53,949 nt of DNA from Candidatus Bathyarchaeota archaeon. Its GTDB lineage: Archaea > Thermoproteota > Bathyarchaeia > Bathyarchaeales > Bathycorpusculaceae. Shown here piece after piece: positions 22,815 through 31,137 of the stretch (position 1 is the stretch's first letter; the number at the start of each line of letters is the position of its first letter). Under the pieces are notes generated by a model. The model did no database searches. It saw nothing but the letters and a program-made list of their open reading frames with translations, and was not told where the DNA came from. The position numbers were made by a program, and so were the translations under genes. Location: assembly GCA_026014595.1 (NCBI GenBank), contig JAOZHY010000034.1:1-53949 (forward strand), written 5' to 3'.

Positions 22815-25508
22815 ATGGCGCAGCAAAGCTTAGACTTCTACTCTCAACCGCCCAAAAAAACCATTAAAGCAGAAGCCAAAGCGGAAACACCACCAACCGC
22901 CCTTGGCGAGCAGGAGAAAAAAGAACGGAAACGCCGCGTTTTTCCACCTGAAGCTCCCGAGAACCTGCCGCCATCCTACTTTGTTTCCGCAAGCTACGAT
23001 GGACACCAAAGAAAAGCCGTCGTCAAGTTGTACGAGCCGGAAAGCGGAAACATCTACTTCTGGTACGACAACACAGGGCATAAACCCTACTGCCTCACCA
23101 ACCTGTCAGAGCGCGAACTAAAAAAAATTGAGCGCCTCATGACTCATCCAGGATTTGACCACTTTGAAACGACAGTGAAATTTAATCCACTGCTTGACAG
23201 AAAAATGCAGGTCACCAAAATCGTGGCAAGCGACCCATTAGCTATCGGCGGCAAACCTCAAGGCACCATACGAGACATCATACCCGAAGATTTCCCCAAA
23301 ACGTCGCCGTCAATGGCAAGTGCTGAAGAAGCGAAGGTTTGGGAAGCCAGAATAAAATACTATCAATGCTACATCTACGACAAACAATTCCTTCCAGGAA
23401 TGATTTTCGAAGTCAAAAACGGAAACCTTATTCCCACAATCTTGGAGCAAACAGAAAAAATCGTCGAACAAATGAAAACCATCTTTCCAGAAGCGACCCC
23501 GCAAGAACTTGAATACCTCACAGAATGGGCTAGACTGCTAGAGTATCCAGCACCCAAGTTTCGCCGAACAGCCATAGACATCGAAGTTTACGCGCCCATA
23601 TCCACACGCGTGCCAGACCCACGCGAAGCCGCATACCCAATCATCTGCATCTCCATGTACACCTCAGACAACCAGAAAAAAGTGATGCTCCTAAAACGCG
23701 AAGGTGTCCGCGAAGGAAACGAACACCTGCCGGCAGATGTGAAGCTCGAATATTATGATACGGAAGAGAAACTGCTCAAAGCAGTCTTCGAGGTACTCTG
23801 GGAATACCCATTTATCATCACGTTCAACGGCGATGACTTCGATCTGCGCTATCTAGCACATCGCGCATTGAACCTCGGCATGCGAAGAAACGAGATTCCC
23901 ATAGAAGTCGGCAGACGCGTGTGCCTGCTAAGATACGGCGTTCACATCGACCTATACAAGTTCTTCTTTAACCGGTCCATCCAGATTTACGCCTTCAGCA
24001 ATCGCTACCGTGACGTGACGCTGGATGATGTGGGCAACGCAATCATCGGCGTCGAAAAAATCAAGCTGGAGAAAGCCTTCGGAGACTTGACTTACACTGA
24101 ACTCGCCAAGTACTGCCTCAGAGACTCAGAAATCACCTTCAAACTCACCAGCGCTGAAGACGAATTAGCCATGAAACTGATTTTGGTCTTGGCGCGAATC
24201 AGCAGCATGCCCATGGAAGACGTCAGCCGCCAAGGCGTAAGCCGCTGGATACGCAACTTCATGCATCGCGAGCACCGCAAAAGAAACATGCTCATCCCGA
24301 ATCCAGAGGATATACTCGCGCAAAAGGGCAAAACCACAACCACAGCCATCATAAAAGGCAAAAAATACAAAGGCGCCATAGTCGTCGAACCTACACCTGG
24401 CGTACACTTCAACGTCGCCGTCATGGATTTCCCAAGCCTATACCCATCTATAATAAAAGTGTGGAACCTCGGCTACCAATCCATACTCTGCCCACATCCC
24501 GAATGCCGAAGCAACATTGTGCCTGGAACAACTCACTGGGTCTGCACCCGCGAACGCGCGCTGGAAAGCCTGCTGATTGGTTCGCTGAGGGATTTGCGTG
24601 TGCGGTGGTACAAGCTGAAAGCTAAGGACAAAGCGTTGCCCGCTGAGTTGAGAAGCTGGTACAAAATTACGCAAGGCGCGTTGAAGGTCATTTTGAACGC
24701 GAGTTACGGCGTATTCGGCGCCGACAGCTTCGACTTGTACTGTCCACCAGTCGCAGAAGCCACGGCAGCCATTGGTAGGCATAGTATCACTCAGATACTT
24801 GGTCGCGCTGAGCAGCTAGGCATTCAGGTTCTTTACGGGGACACGGACAGCCTTTTCCTCAAAAACCCGTCGAAAGAGCAGGTTGAAGAGCTGGTTCGCT
24901 GGACTGAGCACGAGTTGAAGATGAGTATTGACATGGAGAAAATTTACCGTTACGCAGTTTTCAGTAGCCGCAAGAAGAATTATCTGGGAGTTTTGGAAGA
25001 TGGCACCGTTGACGTGAAGGGGTTAACGGGTAAGAAGAAGCATGTGCCCTTTTTCATCAAAAACGCGTTTAACCAGATGAAGGAACGTTTAGCGCGAGTG
25101 AAGAATCCGGCGGATTTCGAAGCGGCGAAAAAAGACATCGCCAGCATTGTTCGCGAGCGTTACACGCGGCTGAAAAGAAGAGAATGGCAAAACATGGATG
25201 AACTTGCGTTTCACGTGGTTTTGGGAGATGATCTGCACCGTTACACAAAAACTACGCCGCAGCACGTTAAAGCCGCGAAGATGCTGGAAGAAAGCGGCGT
25301 TGAAATAAGAGCAGGAGACTTGATAAGCTTCGTCAAAACGGTGAGGGAGCCTCATGTGAAACCTGTTGAGTTAGCCACAAAGAATGAGGTTGACGTGGAC
25401 AAATACATCGCCTACCTGCACAGCACATTCGACCAAGTTTTGGATGCGTTGGGTTTGAGTTTTGACGAAATCATAGGGTTGACGAAACTGGAAAGATTCT
25501 TGGGTTAG
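22815..25508 (+). CDS. polB: family B DNA polymerase with 3'-5' exonuclease
   Basis: A replicative-type polymerase of 897 aa. The exonuclease has motif Exo I DIEVYA (Asp255, Glu257), Exo II FNGDDFDLRYL and Exo III YCLRDSEITF. The polymerase has motif A DFPSLYPSI (Asp538), motif B KVILNASYGVFGA and motif C YGDTDSLF (Asp676, Asp678). An insert after motif A carries Cys559, Cys564 and Cys577 and may bind metal; similar inserts occur in thaumarchaeal enzymes. The last residues TKLERFLG look like a PCNA-binding tail, and the N-terminal QQSLDFY is a weaker PIP-like match one residue short. About 45 charged residues precede the core. The ATG at 22815 has GAGGAAAG upstream. Confidence 0.96.
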   Translation: MAQQSLDFYSQPPKKTIKAEAKAETPPTALGEQEKKERKRRVFPPEAPENLPPSYFVSASYDGHQRKAVVKLYEPESGNIYFWYDNTGHKPYCLTNLSERELKKIERLMTHPGFDHFETTVKFNPLLDRKMQVTKIVASDPLAIGGKPQGTIRDIIPEDFPKTSPSMASAEEAKVWEARIKYYQCYIYDKQFLPGMIFEVKNGNLIPTILEQTEKIVEQMKTIFPEATPQELEYLTEWARLLEYPAPKFRRTAIDIEVYAPISTRVPDPREAAYPIICISMYTSDNQKKVMLLKREGVREGNEHLPADVKLEYYDTEEKLLKAVFEVLWEYPFIITFNGDDFDLRYLAHRALNLGMRRNEIPIEVGRRVCLLRYGVHIDLYKFFFNRSIQIYAFSNRYRDVTLDDVGNAIIGVEKIKLEKAFGDLTYTELAKYCLRDSEITFKLTSAEDELAMKLILVLARISSMPMEDVSRQGVSRWIRNFMHREHRKRNMLIPNPEDILAQKGKTTTTAIIKGKKYKGAIVVEPTPGVHFNVAVMDFPSLYPSIIKVWNLGYQSILCPHPECRSNIVPGTTHWVCTRERALESLLIGSLRDLRVRWYKLKAKDKALPAELRSWYKITQGALKVILNASYGVFGADSFDLYCPPVAEATAAIGRHSITQILGRAEQLGIQVLYGDTDSLFLKNPSKEQVEELVRWTEHELKMSIDMEKIYRYAVFSSRKKNYLGVLEDGTVDVKGLTGKKKHVPFFIKNAFNQMKERLARVKNPADFEAAKKDIASIVRERYTRLKRREWQNMDELAFHVVLGDDLHRYTKTTPQHVKAAKMLEESGVEIRAGDLISFVKTVREPHVKPVELATKNEVDVDKYIAYLHSTFDQVLDALGLSFDEIIGLTKLERFLG

Positions 25509-25694
25509 CGTGGTGTCAGGCTGTGCTTGTTATACTCGGGACAGTCCTTAGCTCGCTCTATAAAATAGTACAAACAGCGTCGAAGGCGTTGTTGCTCGGA
25601 GTGTGCACATTCCCCTCTGTCGTTCCGGCAATAAAACGCTGTTAGGCTCTAAATGTGCGCGTTCCGTTTTATCTACTGGGGCAAATACTCCTTC

Positions 25695-25707
25695 CCTTAT
25701 TTAAAGG
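25695..25707 (+). promoter_or_regulatory. TATA-like promoter element of the ilvB operon
   Basis: The element CCTTATTTAAAGG is the only strong TATA-like box between polB and ilvB. Transcription would begin near 25727, about 260 nt before the ilvB ATG, so the leader contains the structured element described separately. Confidence 0.5.
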
Positions 25708-25747
25708 GTGAATAAAGCGAATTCAGGGTTTGAAAACAAAGATCTAG

Positions 25748-25901
25748 ACACCGTAATGTTTTTATTTGTACGGGGTGTATCCTTTACGGTACGTGAGGTT
25801 TCACGGAGGCAAACTGAAATGAGGGATCGCCACCTCAATAGTTGGGATTGTCGGGTACCGACAGACTGTTTTATTCAGTCCCAACTCTGAAGCCGCCGTG
25901 A
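25748..25901 (+). ncRNA. structured leader RNA of the ilvB operon (candidate riboswitch or cis-regulatory RNA)
   Basis: Several perfect helices can be drawn. P1 pairs 25801-25806 with 25896-25901 (TCACGG/CCGTGA) and continues across one mismatch by GGC/GCC (25808-25810/25892-25894). Inside P1, P2 is TGAGG/CCTCA (25820-25824/25833-25837). A three-way junction is made by P3 (25840-25845/25881-25886), P4 (25849-25854/25858-25863) and P5 (25864-25868/25876-25880). A separate upstream helix pairs 25750-25756 with 25784-25790. Alternative pairings compete: TCACG at 25801 can also pair with CGTGA at 25792-25796, CCGTA at 25751 with TACGG at 25769-25773, and 25805-25810 with 25829-25834. It matches no riboswitch consensus that I know. 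A trans-acting RNA is also possible. Confidence 0.55.
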
Positions 25902-25985
25902 CAGTTAGAAATAAATTCTTGAACGCTAATCACTCACGATACGTGCTCAGTCATTTTCTCACCATAAAGGAGCATAAGGAATAAA

Positions 25986-27692
25986 ATGGCAACAGTGAAA
26001 ATGAACGGCGCAAACGCGCTACTAGAATCCCTTGAACGGCAAGGCGTCAAACACGTCTTCGGCATCTTGGGCGGCGCCATACTGCCCGTCTACGATGCGC
26101 TATGCACCCACCCAAAAATTAGGCATATACTCGCGCGCCATGAGCAAGGGGCAGCTCACGCAGCCGATGGCTACGCACGAGCGTCTGGGCAACCGGGCGT
26201 ATGTTTCGCTACCAGTGGACCTGGCGCAACTAACTTGGTGACGGGCATAGCTAACGCTTACATGGACTCTTCGCCCATTATAGCGTTGACAGGACAGGTC
26301 CCCAGCATAGCCAAAAACTCCAGCTACATGATAGGACGCGATGCCTTCCAAGAAGCAGATATTATAGGCATCACAACGCCCATCACTAAGTATAACTGTC
26401 AGCTAAGCTCAGTCGCAGAAATCCCAAACACCATAAACACCGCTTTCTACATCGCCACCACAGGCAGACCTGGGCCAGTCCTCATCGATTTCCCCAAAAA
26501 CATACAGACAGACACCGCCAATGTCGAATTCACTAGTCACATAGACATTCGTGGCTACAACCCTACCATCAACCCCCACCCGCTGCAGATACGCAAAGCC
26601 GCCGAGTGTTTAGCAGAGGCTGAACGCCCAATAATCCTCGCAGGCGGCGGAGTCATAACTGCCAACGCTGCAGATGAACTGTTAACCGTGGCGGAACTGC
26701 TGCTGGCTCCAGTCGCCACCACGTTCATGGGCAAAGGAGCTTTCCCCGAAATCCATCCTCTGAGCGTAGGCACCATAGGCATGCACGGCAACCCTCTCGC
26801 CAACAGGCTGCTATTGGAAGCAGACGTGATGCTTGCGGTGGGCACGCGCTTCAGCGACCGAGCTACAGGAAACTTGGACACGTTCTGTCCCGAAGCCAGA
26901 AAAATCCACATTGATATAGACGCCGCGGAAATCGGCAAAAATATTGACGTTGACATTCCCATAGTCGCCGACGCCAAAAAAGCCCTAAGCGCCCTCTACG
27001 AACGCCTAATCAAGCAAGCCAAGCGAAAACCTGATAACCCATGGATGAAACGATTGGAGGAAGCCAGGGCACAGCTGAACCCGCCAAACGAAAACAAAGA
27101 ATTCAAGCCCAAATCGCTCCTGCAAATCCTGCGGAAACTGTTACCAGAAAGCGCCATCGTCACCACGGAGGTGGGTCAGAACCAGATGTGGTCAGCGTTA
27201 TACTTCAAAGCCCTAAAACCGCGTACATTCATCAGTAGCGGAGGTTTAGGAACCATGGGCTTCGGATTCCCTGCAGCCATCGGCGCCAAAACCGCCTGTC
27301 CAGACCGCGTGGTGGTGGATATAGCAGGCGATGGTAGCTTCATCATGACCGAGCAGGAGTTGGCATGCAGCGTCATAGAAGAAATCCCAGTCACCGTTAT
27401 AGTCTTAAACAATGGCGTCCTCGGCATGGTCGCCCAGTGGCAACGCATGTTCTACAAGAGACGCTACATGGCAGTAAAACTCGGCACCTACCCTGATTTC
27501 GTCAAACTCGCCGAATCCTACGGAGCGCAGGGTTTCCGCGTCACTTCCATCCCTGAATTCGAGAAAGCCGTCCAAACAGCCATTAAAAGCAAAGTCACAA
27601 CCGTCATCGACGTTCCCATAAGCATGGAAGAAGATGTCGTTCCCATGATTCCACCTGGATGCGGCTTAAACCAGCAGGTAGGTGACTACTGA
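25986..27692 (+). CDS. ilvB: acetolactate synthase large subunit
   Basis: This thiamine-diphosphate enzyme condenses two pyruvates to acetolactate (valine, leucine) or pyruvate with 2-oxobutyrate (isoleucine). The catalytic Glu53 is in RHEQGAAHAADG. The ThDP/Mg motif begins GDGSF (448-452) and ends at VLNN. A central FAD-type domain has the usual HIDIDAAEIGKN. At 568 aa it has the standard length. It is the first gene of a seven-gene plus-strand block; ilvN follows directly. A strong Shine-Dalgarno (AAAGGAG) precedes the ATG, and the structured leader suggests regulation of the whole block. ilvC and ilvD are not in the window. Confidence 0.97.
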   Translation: MATVKMNGANALLESLERQGVKHVFGILGGAILPVYDALCTHPKIRHILARHEQGAAHAADGYARASGQPGVCFATSGPGATNLVTGIANAYMDSSPIIALTGQVPSIAKNSSYMIGRDAFQEADIIGITTPITKYNCQLSSVAEIPNTINTAFYIATTGRPGPVLIDFPKNIQTDTANVEFTSHIDIRGYNPTINPHPLQIRKAAECLAEAERPIILAGGGVITANAADELLTVAELLLAPVATTFMGKGAFPEIHPLSVGTIGMHGNPLANRLLLEADVMLAVGTRFSDRATGNLDTFCPEARKIHIDIDAAEIGKNIDVDIPIVADAKKALSALYERLIKQAKRKPDNPWMKRLEEARAQLNPPNENKEFKPKSLLQILRKLLPESAIVTTEVGQNQMWSALYFKALKPRTFISSGGLGTMGFGFPAAIGAKTACPDRVVVDIAGDGSFIMTEQELACSVIEEIPVTVIVLNNGVLGMVAQWQRMFYKRRYMAVKLGTYPDFVKLAESYGAQGFRVTSIPEFEKAVQTAIKSKVTTVIDVPISMEEDVVPMIPPGCGLNQQVGDY

Positions 27693-27693
27693 A

Positions 27694-28215
27694 ATGGAAA
27701 ACCAAAACAACAAAAAAACCACAGTCATCGCTGCTCTCGTCGAAAACAAACCAGGCGTTCTACACAGCGTATCCAACATGTTCCGACGCAGAGGCTTTAA
27801 CATCGAAAGCATAACGGTCGGACAAACCGAACAGAAAGGCGTGGCACGCATGACCATAACCGTCAGCGGCGACGAAAAAACCCTTGAACAAATCACTAAG
27901 CAAATGAACAAACTCATCGACGTCATTAAAGTCAACCAGCTAGAACCTGACTCTATCGTTACGCGCGAGTTGGCGCTTGTGAAAATCAGCGTGCCCGACG
28001 TCAAAAGCCGTAGCGACATAATCAACTGCGTCGAGGTGTTCCGTGGACGCGTCGTCGATGTCTCACCTGAATCCCTCATGGTCGAGATAACAGGCACGCC
28101 AGACAAGGTGGACGCGTTCCTCAACCTCATGCGGACATACGGGATAATCGAACTCGCGAGGACAGGGTTAACAGCGCTCTCCCGCGGAATAAAATCAATC
28201 AGAATCGACGAGTAA
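27694..28215 (+). CDS. ilvN: acetolactate synthase regulatory (small) subunit
   Basis: This ACT-domain subunit gives acetolactate synthase full activity and valine feedback control. The ACT domain begins VIAALVENKPGVLHSVSNMF and contains RGFNIESITVG; the C-terminal domain includes RSDIINCVEVFRGRVVDVS. I chose the ATG at 27694, one base after the ilvB stop and behind an AGGTAGGTGA site; a GTG at 27682 would add four residues. At 173 aa it is a full-length IlvN/IlvH protein. Confidence 0.95.
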   Translation: MENQNNKKTTVIAALVENKPGVLHSVSNMFRRRGFNIESITVGQTEQKGVARMTITVSGDEKTLEQITKQMNKLIDVIKVNQLEPDSIVTRELALVKISVPDVKSRSDIINCVEVFRGRVVDVSPESLMVEITGTPDKVDAFLNLMRTYGIIELARTGLTALSRGIKSIRIDE

Positions 28216-28236
28216 AACGCGGAACTGAGACGGAAA

Positions 28237-28301
28237 CCTTAACTCCCTCGGCGACAAATCGGGAAACCCGAACCAAGCATACCCTGTTTCATCACTTAAG
28301 G
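28237..28301 (+). repeat. inverted repeat enclosing a hairpin between ilvN and leuC
   Basis: CCTTAA at 28237-28242 is perfectly complementary to TTAAGG at 28296-28301. Between them is a hairpin TCGGG-AAA-CCCGA (28259-28271). The 112-nt ilvN-leuC spacer is the only sizeable gap in an otherwise overlapping block, so this may adjust expression of the leu genes. Confidence 0.4.
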
Positions 28302-28327
28302 ATAATTTAGAAAAGAGGCAAAGAAAC

Positions 28328-29602
28328 ATGAACATAACTGAAAAAATCCTGGCAAAAGCATCAGGAAAAACCAGCGTACGCCCCGGCGAAATCGTAGAAG
28401 CCAACGTCGACATGGTTATGGTTCACGACCTAACCGGACCGTTGGCTGTCGAAGCGTTCAGGCGTATAGGGATGGAAAAAGTCTGGGACAACCAAAAAGC
28501 AGTGGTGATTCTGGACCATCAGGTGCCAGCCGAATCCGTCAAGGTAGCGGAACTGCACAAGATGATGCGCCAATTCGCCAAAGAACAGGGAATCCGCCTC
28601 TACGATGTGGGCAAGGGCGGAATCTGCCATCAAGTCATGCCTGAAAAAGGACACGTCTTGCCCAGCACCGTCATAGTGGGTGCTGATTCACATACGTGCA
28701 CTTACGGAGCTTTCGGCGCCTTCGCCACTGGTATCGGGTCAACTGAAGCCGCAGCGGTCTTCGCCACGGGCAGAATCTGGCTGAAAGTTCCCAGCGCCAT
28801 CAGAGTAAACGTTGAAGGCAAATTCAGAAAGTACACGGCACCCAAAGACTTGATTCTACACGTAATCGGCAAGCTAGGCGCGGGCGGCGCAATATACAAG
28901 AGCGTTGAGTTCACAGGCTCGACCATACGTGAGATGAGCGTTGCGGGCAGGATGACGTTGTGCAACATGACCGTGGAGATGGGCGCCAAAAACGGCATCG
29001 TAGAACCAGACGAAACCACCCGAGATTTCCTGAAAGGAAGAACCACCAAGCCGTTGGCGCCGTTCGAATCGCTGAAAAGCGACGCTGACGCCGCGTACGA
29101 GAAAGTCGTAGACATCGACGTCGCCGATTTAGGTTCGCAGGTTGCTTGCCCCGCCCAGGTGGACAACGTGAAACCCGCCAGCGAACTAAGCAACGTCACG
29201 TTAGACCAAGCCTTCATAGGCTCATGCACCAACGGAAGAATAGAAGACCTGCGAGCGGCGGCGGAAATCCTGAAAGGCAGACAGGTCAAAGATGGCGTGC
29301 GAACGCTGGTTATTCCCGCATCGCAGGAAGTGTACCGCCAAGCACTGAACGAGGGCTTGATAGAAATCTTCACCGATGCCGGCGCCCTGGTCTGCGGCTC
29401 AACATGCGGACCCTGCTTGGGCGGACATATAGGCTTACTGGCGCCCGGCGAAACATGCGTCAGCACTTCCAACCGCAACTTCATCGGCAGAATGGGCAGC
29501 ACCCAAGCCAACGTTTACTTGGCGTCCCCAGCCACCGTGGCGGCTTCCGCCGTGACTGGGCATATAACTGACCCGCAGGAACTGGAGGCTTCGAAAGCAT
29601 GA
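28328..29602 (+). CDS. leuC: 3-isopropylmalate dehydratase large subunit
   Basis: This aconitase-family subunit isomerises 2- to 3-isopropylmalate (or citramalate to methylmalate) using a [4Fe-4S] cluster. The cluster ligands are Cys300 in GSCTNGR and Cys360 and Cys363 in CGPCLGG. The substrate-side motif GADSHTCTYGAFGAF is present. At 424 aa it is the short archaeal form (HACN/LeuC type). Its stop overlaps the leuD start by 4 bases. Homoaconitase cannot be excluded from sequence alone, but lysine is made by the diaminopimelate route in the same island. Confidence 0.95.
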   Translation: MNITEKILAKASGKTSVRPGEIVEANVDMVMVHDLTGPLAVEAFRRIGMEKVWDNQKAVVILDHQVPAESVKVAELHKMMRQFAKEQGIRLYDVGKGGICHQVMPEKGHVLPSTVIVGADSHTCTYGAFGAFATGIGSTEAAAVFATGRIWLKVPSAIRVNVEGKFRKYTAPKDLILHVIGKLGAGGAIYKSVEFTGSTIREMSVAGRMTLCNMTVEMGAKNGIVEPDETTRDFLKGRTTKPLAPFESLKSDADAAYEKVVDIDVADLGSQVACPAQVDNVKPASELSNVTLDQAFIGSCTNGRIEDLRAAAEILKGRQVKDGVRTLVIPASQEVYRQALNEGLIEIFTDAGALVCGSTCGPCLGGHIGLLAPGETCVSTSNRNFIGRMGSTQANVYLASPATVAASAVTGHITDPQELEASKA

Positions 29603-30096
29603 AGGTAACGGGAACGGCAATAAAATTCGGCGACAACATCGACACCGACGTCATCCTGCCTGGAAAATACTTGGTGCTGATTAACCCCAGAGACTTGGCG
29701 AAACATGCCATGGAAGGCTTAGACCCAGCGTTCCCAGAAAAAGCAGCACAAGGCGTAATCGTGGTGGGTGGAAAGAACTTCGGCTGCGGCTCCAGCAGGG
29801 AACAAGCACCGCTAGCGCTGAAGTACGCAGGCGTCAAATGCGTCATCGCCGAGTCGTTCGCGCGCATTTTCTTCCGAAACGCCATAAACATAGGCTTACC
29901 CGCCATCGAGTGCAAAGGCATCTCAGCTGCCGTGGACAACGGTGATGGGGTAGTTGTGGACTTAGAGGCGGGAAAAGTGCAAAACGTTACCAAGGGCAAG
30001 ACGCTGCAAGCGCCCAAGCTACCGCCGTTCATCGTGGAAATCCTCGCGGATGGCGGGTTAATAGAGAATTTGCGAAAGAGGCTGAAAAAGAAATGA
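29599..30096 (+). CDS. leuD: 3-isopropylmalate dehydratase small subunit
   Basis: The swivel-domain subunit that pairs with LeuC. Motifs are DNIDTDVILPGKYL, NFGCGSSREQAPLALKYAG and ESFARIFFRNAINIGLP. At 165 aa it is typical of archaea. It overlaps leuC and leuB by 4 bases each, so the three are translationally coupled. Confidence 0.96.
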   Translation: MKVTGTAIKFGDNIDTDVILPGKYLVLINPRDLAKHAMEGLDPAFPEKAAQGVIVVGGKNFGCGSSREQAPLALKYAGVKCVIAESFARIFFRNAINIGLPAIECKGISAAVDNGDGVVVDLEAGKVQNVTKGKTLQAPKLPPFIVEILADGGLIENLRKRLKKK

Positions 30097-31130
30097 CAGA
30101 GTACAAGATATCCGTGGTTCCCGGCGACGGGATAGGACCCGAATTAACCGAAGCAACTCTGAAAGTGCTGAATTCAGCGCAAGCCCGGTTCGGCTTAAAA
30201 CTCAAATTGGTTGAGGCAGAGGCAGGAGACGCTTGCTTCCAGCGCAGAGGCGTAGCGCTGCCCGAGGACAGCGTGGAGAAAATCAAGGCGTCCCACGCGT
30301 GCCTGAAGGGACCAGTTGGGGAAACCGCCGCCGACGTCATCGTGAAGCTGAGGCTGATGTTTGACCTTTACGCCAACCTGCGACCAATAAAGGCTTATCC
30401 AGCCGCTTCGGTTGCGCGCCCTGACATTGACATGATTTTCGTGAGGGAAAACACCGAAGACGTGTATAAGGGTCAGGAGTTCACCATAGGCAATGACACA
30501 ACCATATGCCTAAGAGTTATCACGAGGCGGAACTGCGAGCGCATAGCCAAAAAAGCCTTCGAAACCGCGCGGCTCAGGAACGGCAAGAAAAAGGTAACAG
30601 CCATTCACAAGGCCAACGTCATGCGCGTAACCGACGGCTTATTCGCAAGCGTCTGCCGAGAAACGGCAAAGCAGTACCCTGACATCGCGTTCAACGAGTT
30701 GTACGTGGACGCCGCAGCCATGCGCCTCATCAAAGAACCACAAGAATTCGATGTACTGTGCACCTGCAACATGTTCGGCGACATCCTATCCGACGAAGCA
30801 GCACAACTTATCGGCGGCTTGGGCATGGCGCCAGGCGCAAACATAGGCGACACCTTCGCACTGTTCGAACCCATCCACGGCTCAGCGCCCAACAGAGCGG
30901 GCAAACAAACCGCGAACCCGTTATCGGAGATACTTGCCGCGAAGATGATGCTGGACTGGCTGGGCGAAAAGTACAGCGACCCTAAGTGCATAAAAGCCGC
31001 CTCCGCCATAGAGGCTGCCGTAGTCAAAACATTGCACGACGGCAACACTGTGCCAGATTTAGGCGGAAAAAAGACGACTCTGGGCATGGCAGAAGCCATA
31101 GTCGACGCAATTAAGCAAACTAAAGGTTGA
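30093..31130 (+). CDS. leuB: 3-isopropylmalate dehydrogenase
   Basis: The NAD-dependent oxidative decarboxylation step of leucine synthesis. The nucleotide-side start VVPGDGIGPELTEATLKVL, the substrate motif ENTEDVYKGQEF, the catalytic KANVMRVTDGLF and NMFGDILSDEAAQL are intact. At 345 aa it is standard for the beta-decarboxylating dehydrogenases; related enzymes act on isocitrate or homoisocitrate, and the neighbours favour isopropylmalate or methylmalate. Confidence 0.93.
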   Translation: MTEYKISVVPGDGIGPELTEATLKVLNSAQARFGLKLKLVEAEAGDACFQRRGVALPEDSVEKIKASHACLKGPVGETAADVIVKLRLMFDLYANLRPIKAYPAASVARPDIDMIFVRENTEDVYKGQEFTIGNDTTICLRVITRRNCERIAKKAFETARLRNGKKKVTAIHKANVMRVTDGLFASVCRETAKQYPDIAFNELYVDAAAMRLIKEPQEFDVLCTCNMFGDILSDEAAQLIGGLGMAPGANIGDTFALFEPIHGSAPNRAGKQTANPLSEILAAKMMLDWLGEKYSDPKCIKAASAIEAAVVKTLHDGNTVPDLGGKKTTLGMAEAIVDAIKQTKG

Positions 31131-31137
31131 ATGCGTC

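Larger units (their letters stand above)
25509..25985. other. 477-nt region between polB and ilvB
   Basis: No protein gene is supported here. The first 180 nt show nothing definite. They are followed by a TATA-like box at 25695, the structured leader at 25748-25901, and a final unstructured stretch ending with an AAAGGAG ribosome binding site (25966-25972) before the ilvB ATG. A polB terminator was not identified. Confidence 0.5.

Noticed and set aside
25807-25840. C/D box guide RNA (CTGA and ATGAGG elements) in the ilvB leader
   Set aside because: No proper C box (RTGATGA) is placed at the right distance and no paired D box is found; the long-range helices fit better.
28702-29511. Long minus-strand open frame (269 codons) opposite leuC
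   Set aside because: It is an antisense shadow of a strongly conserved gene; its product has low complexity (Ser/Pro/Ala/Thr rich) and no domain.
28328-31130. LeuC-LeuD-LeuB as homoaconitase and homoisocitrate dehydrogenase of the alpha-aminoadipate lysine route
   Set aside because: A complete diaminopimelate/DapL lysine block is present in the window, and the genes sit between ilvBN and leuA.
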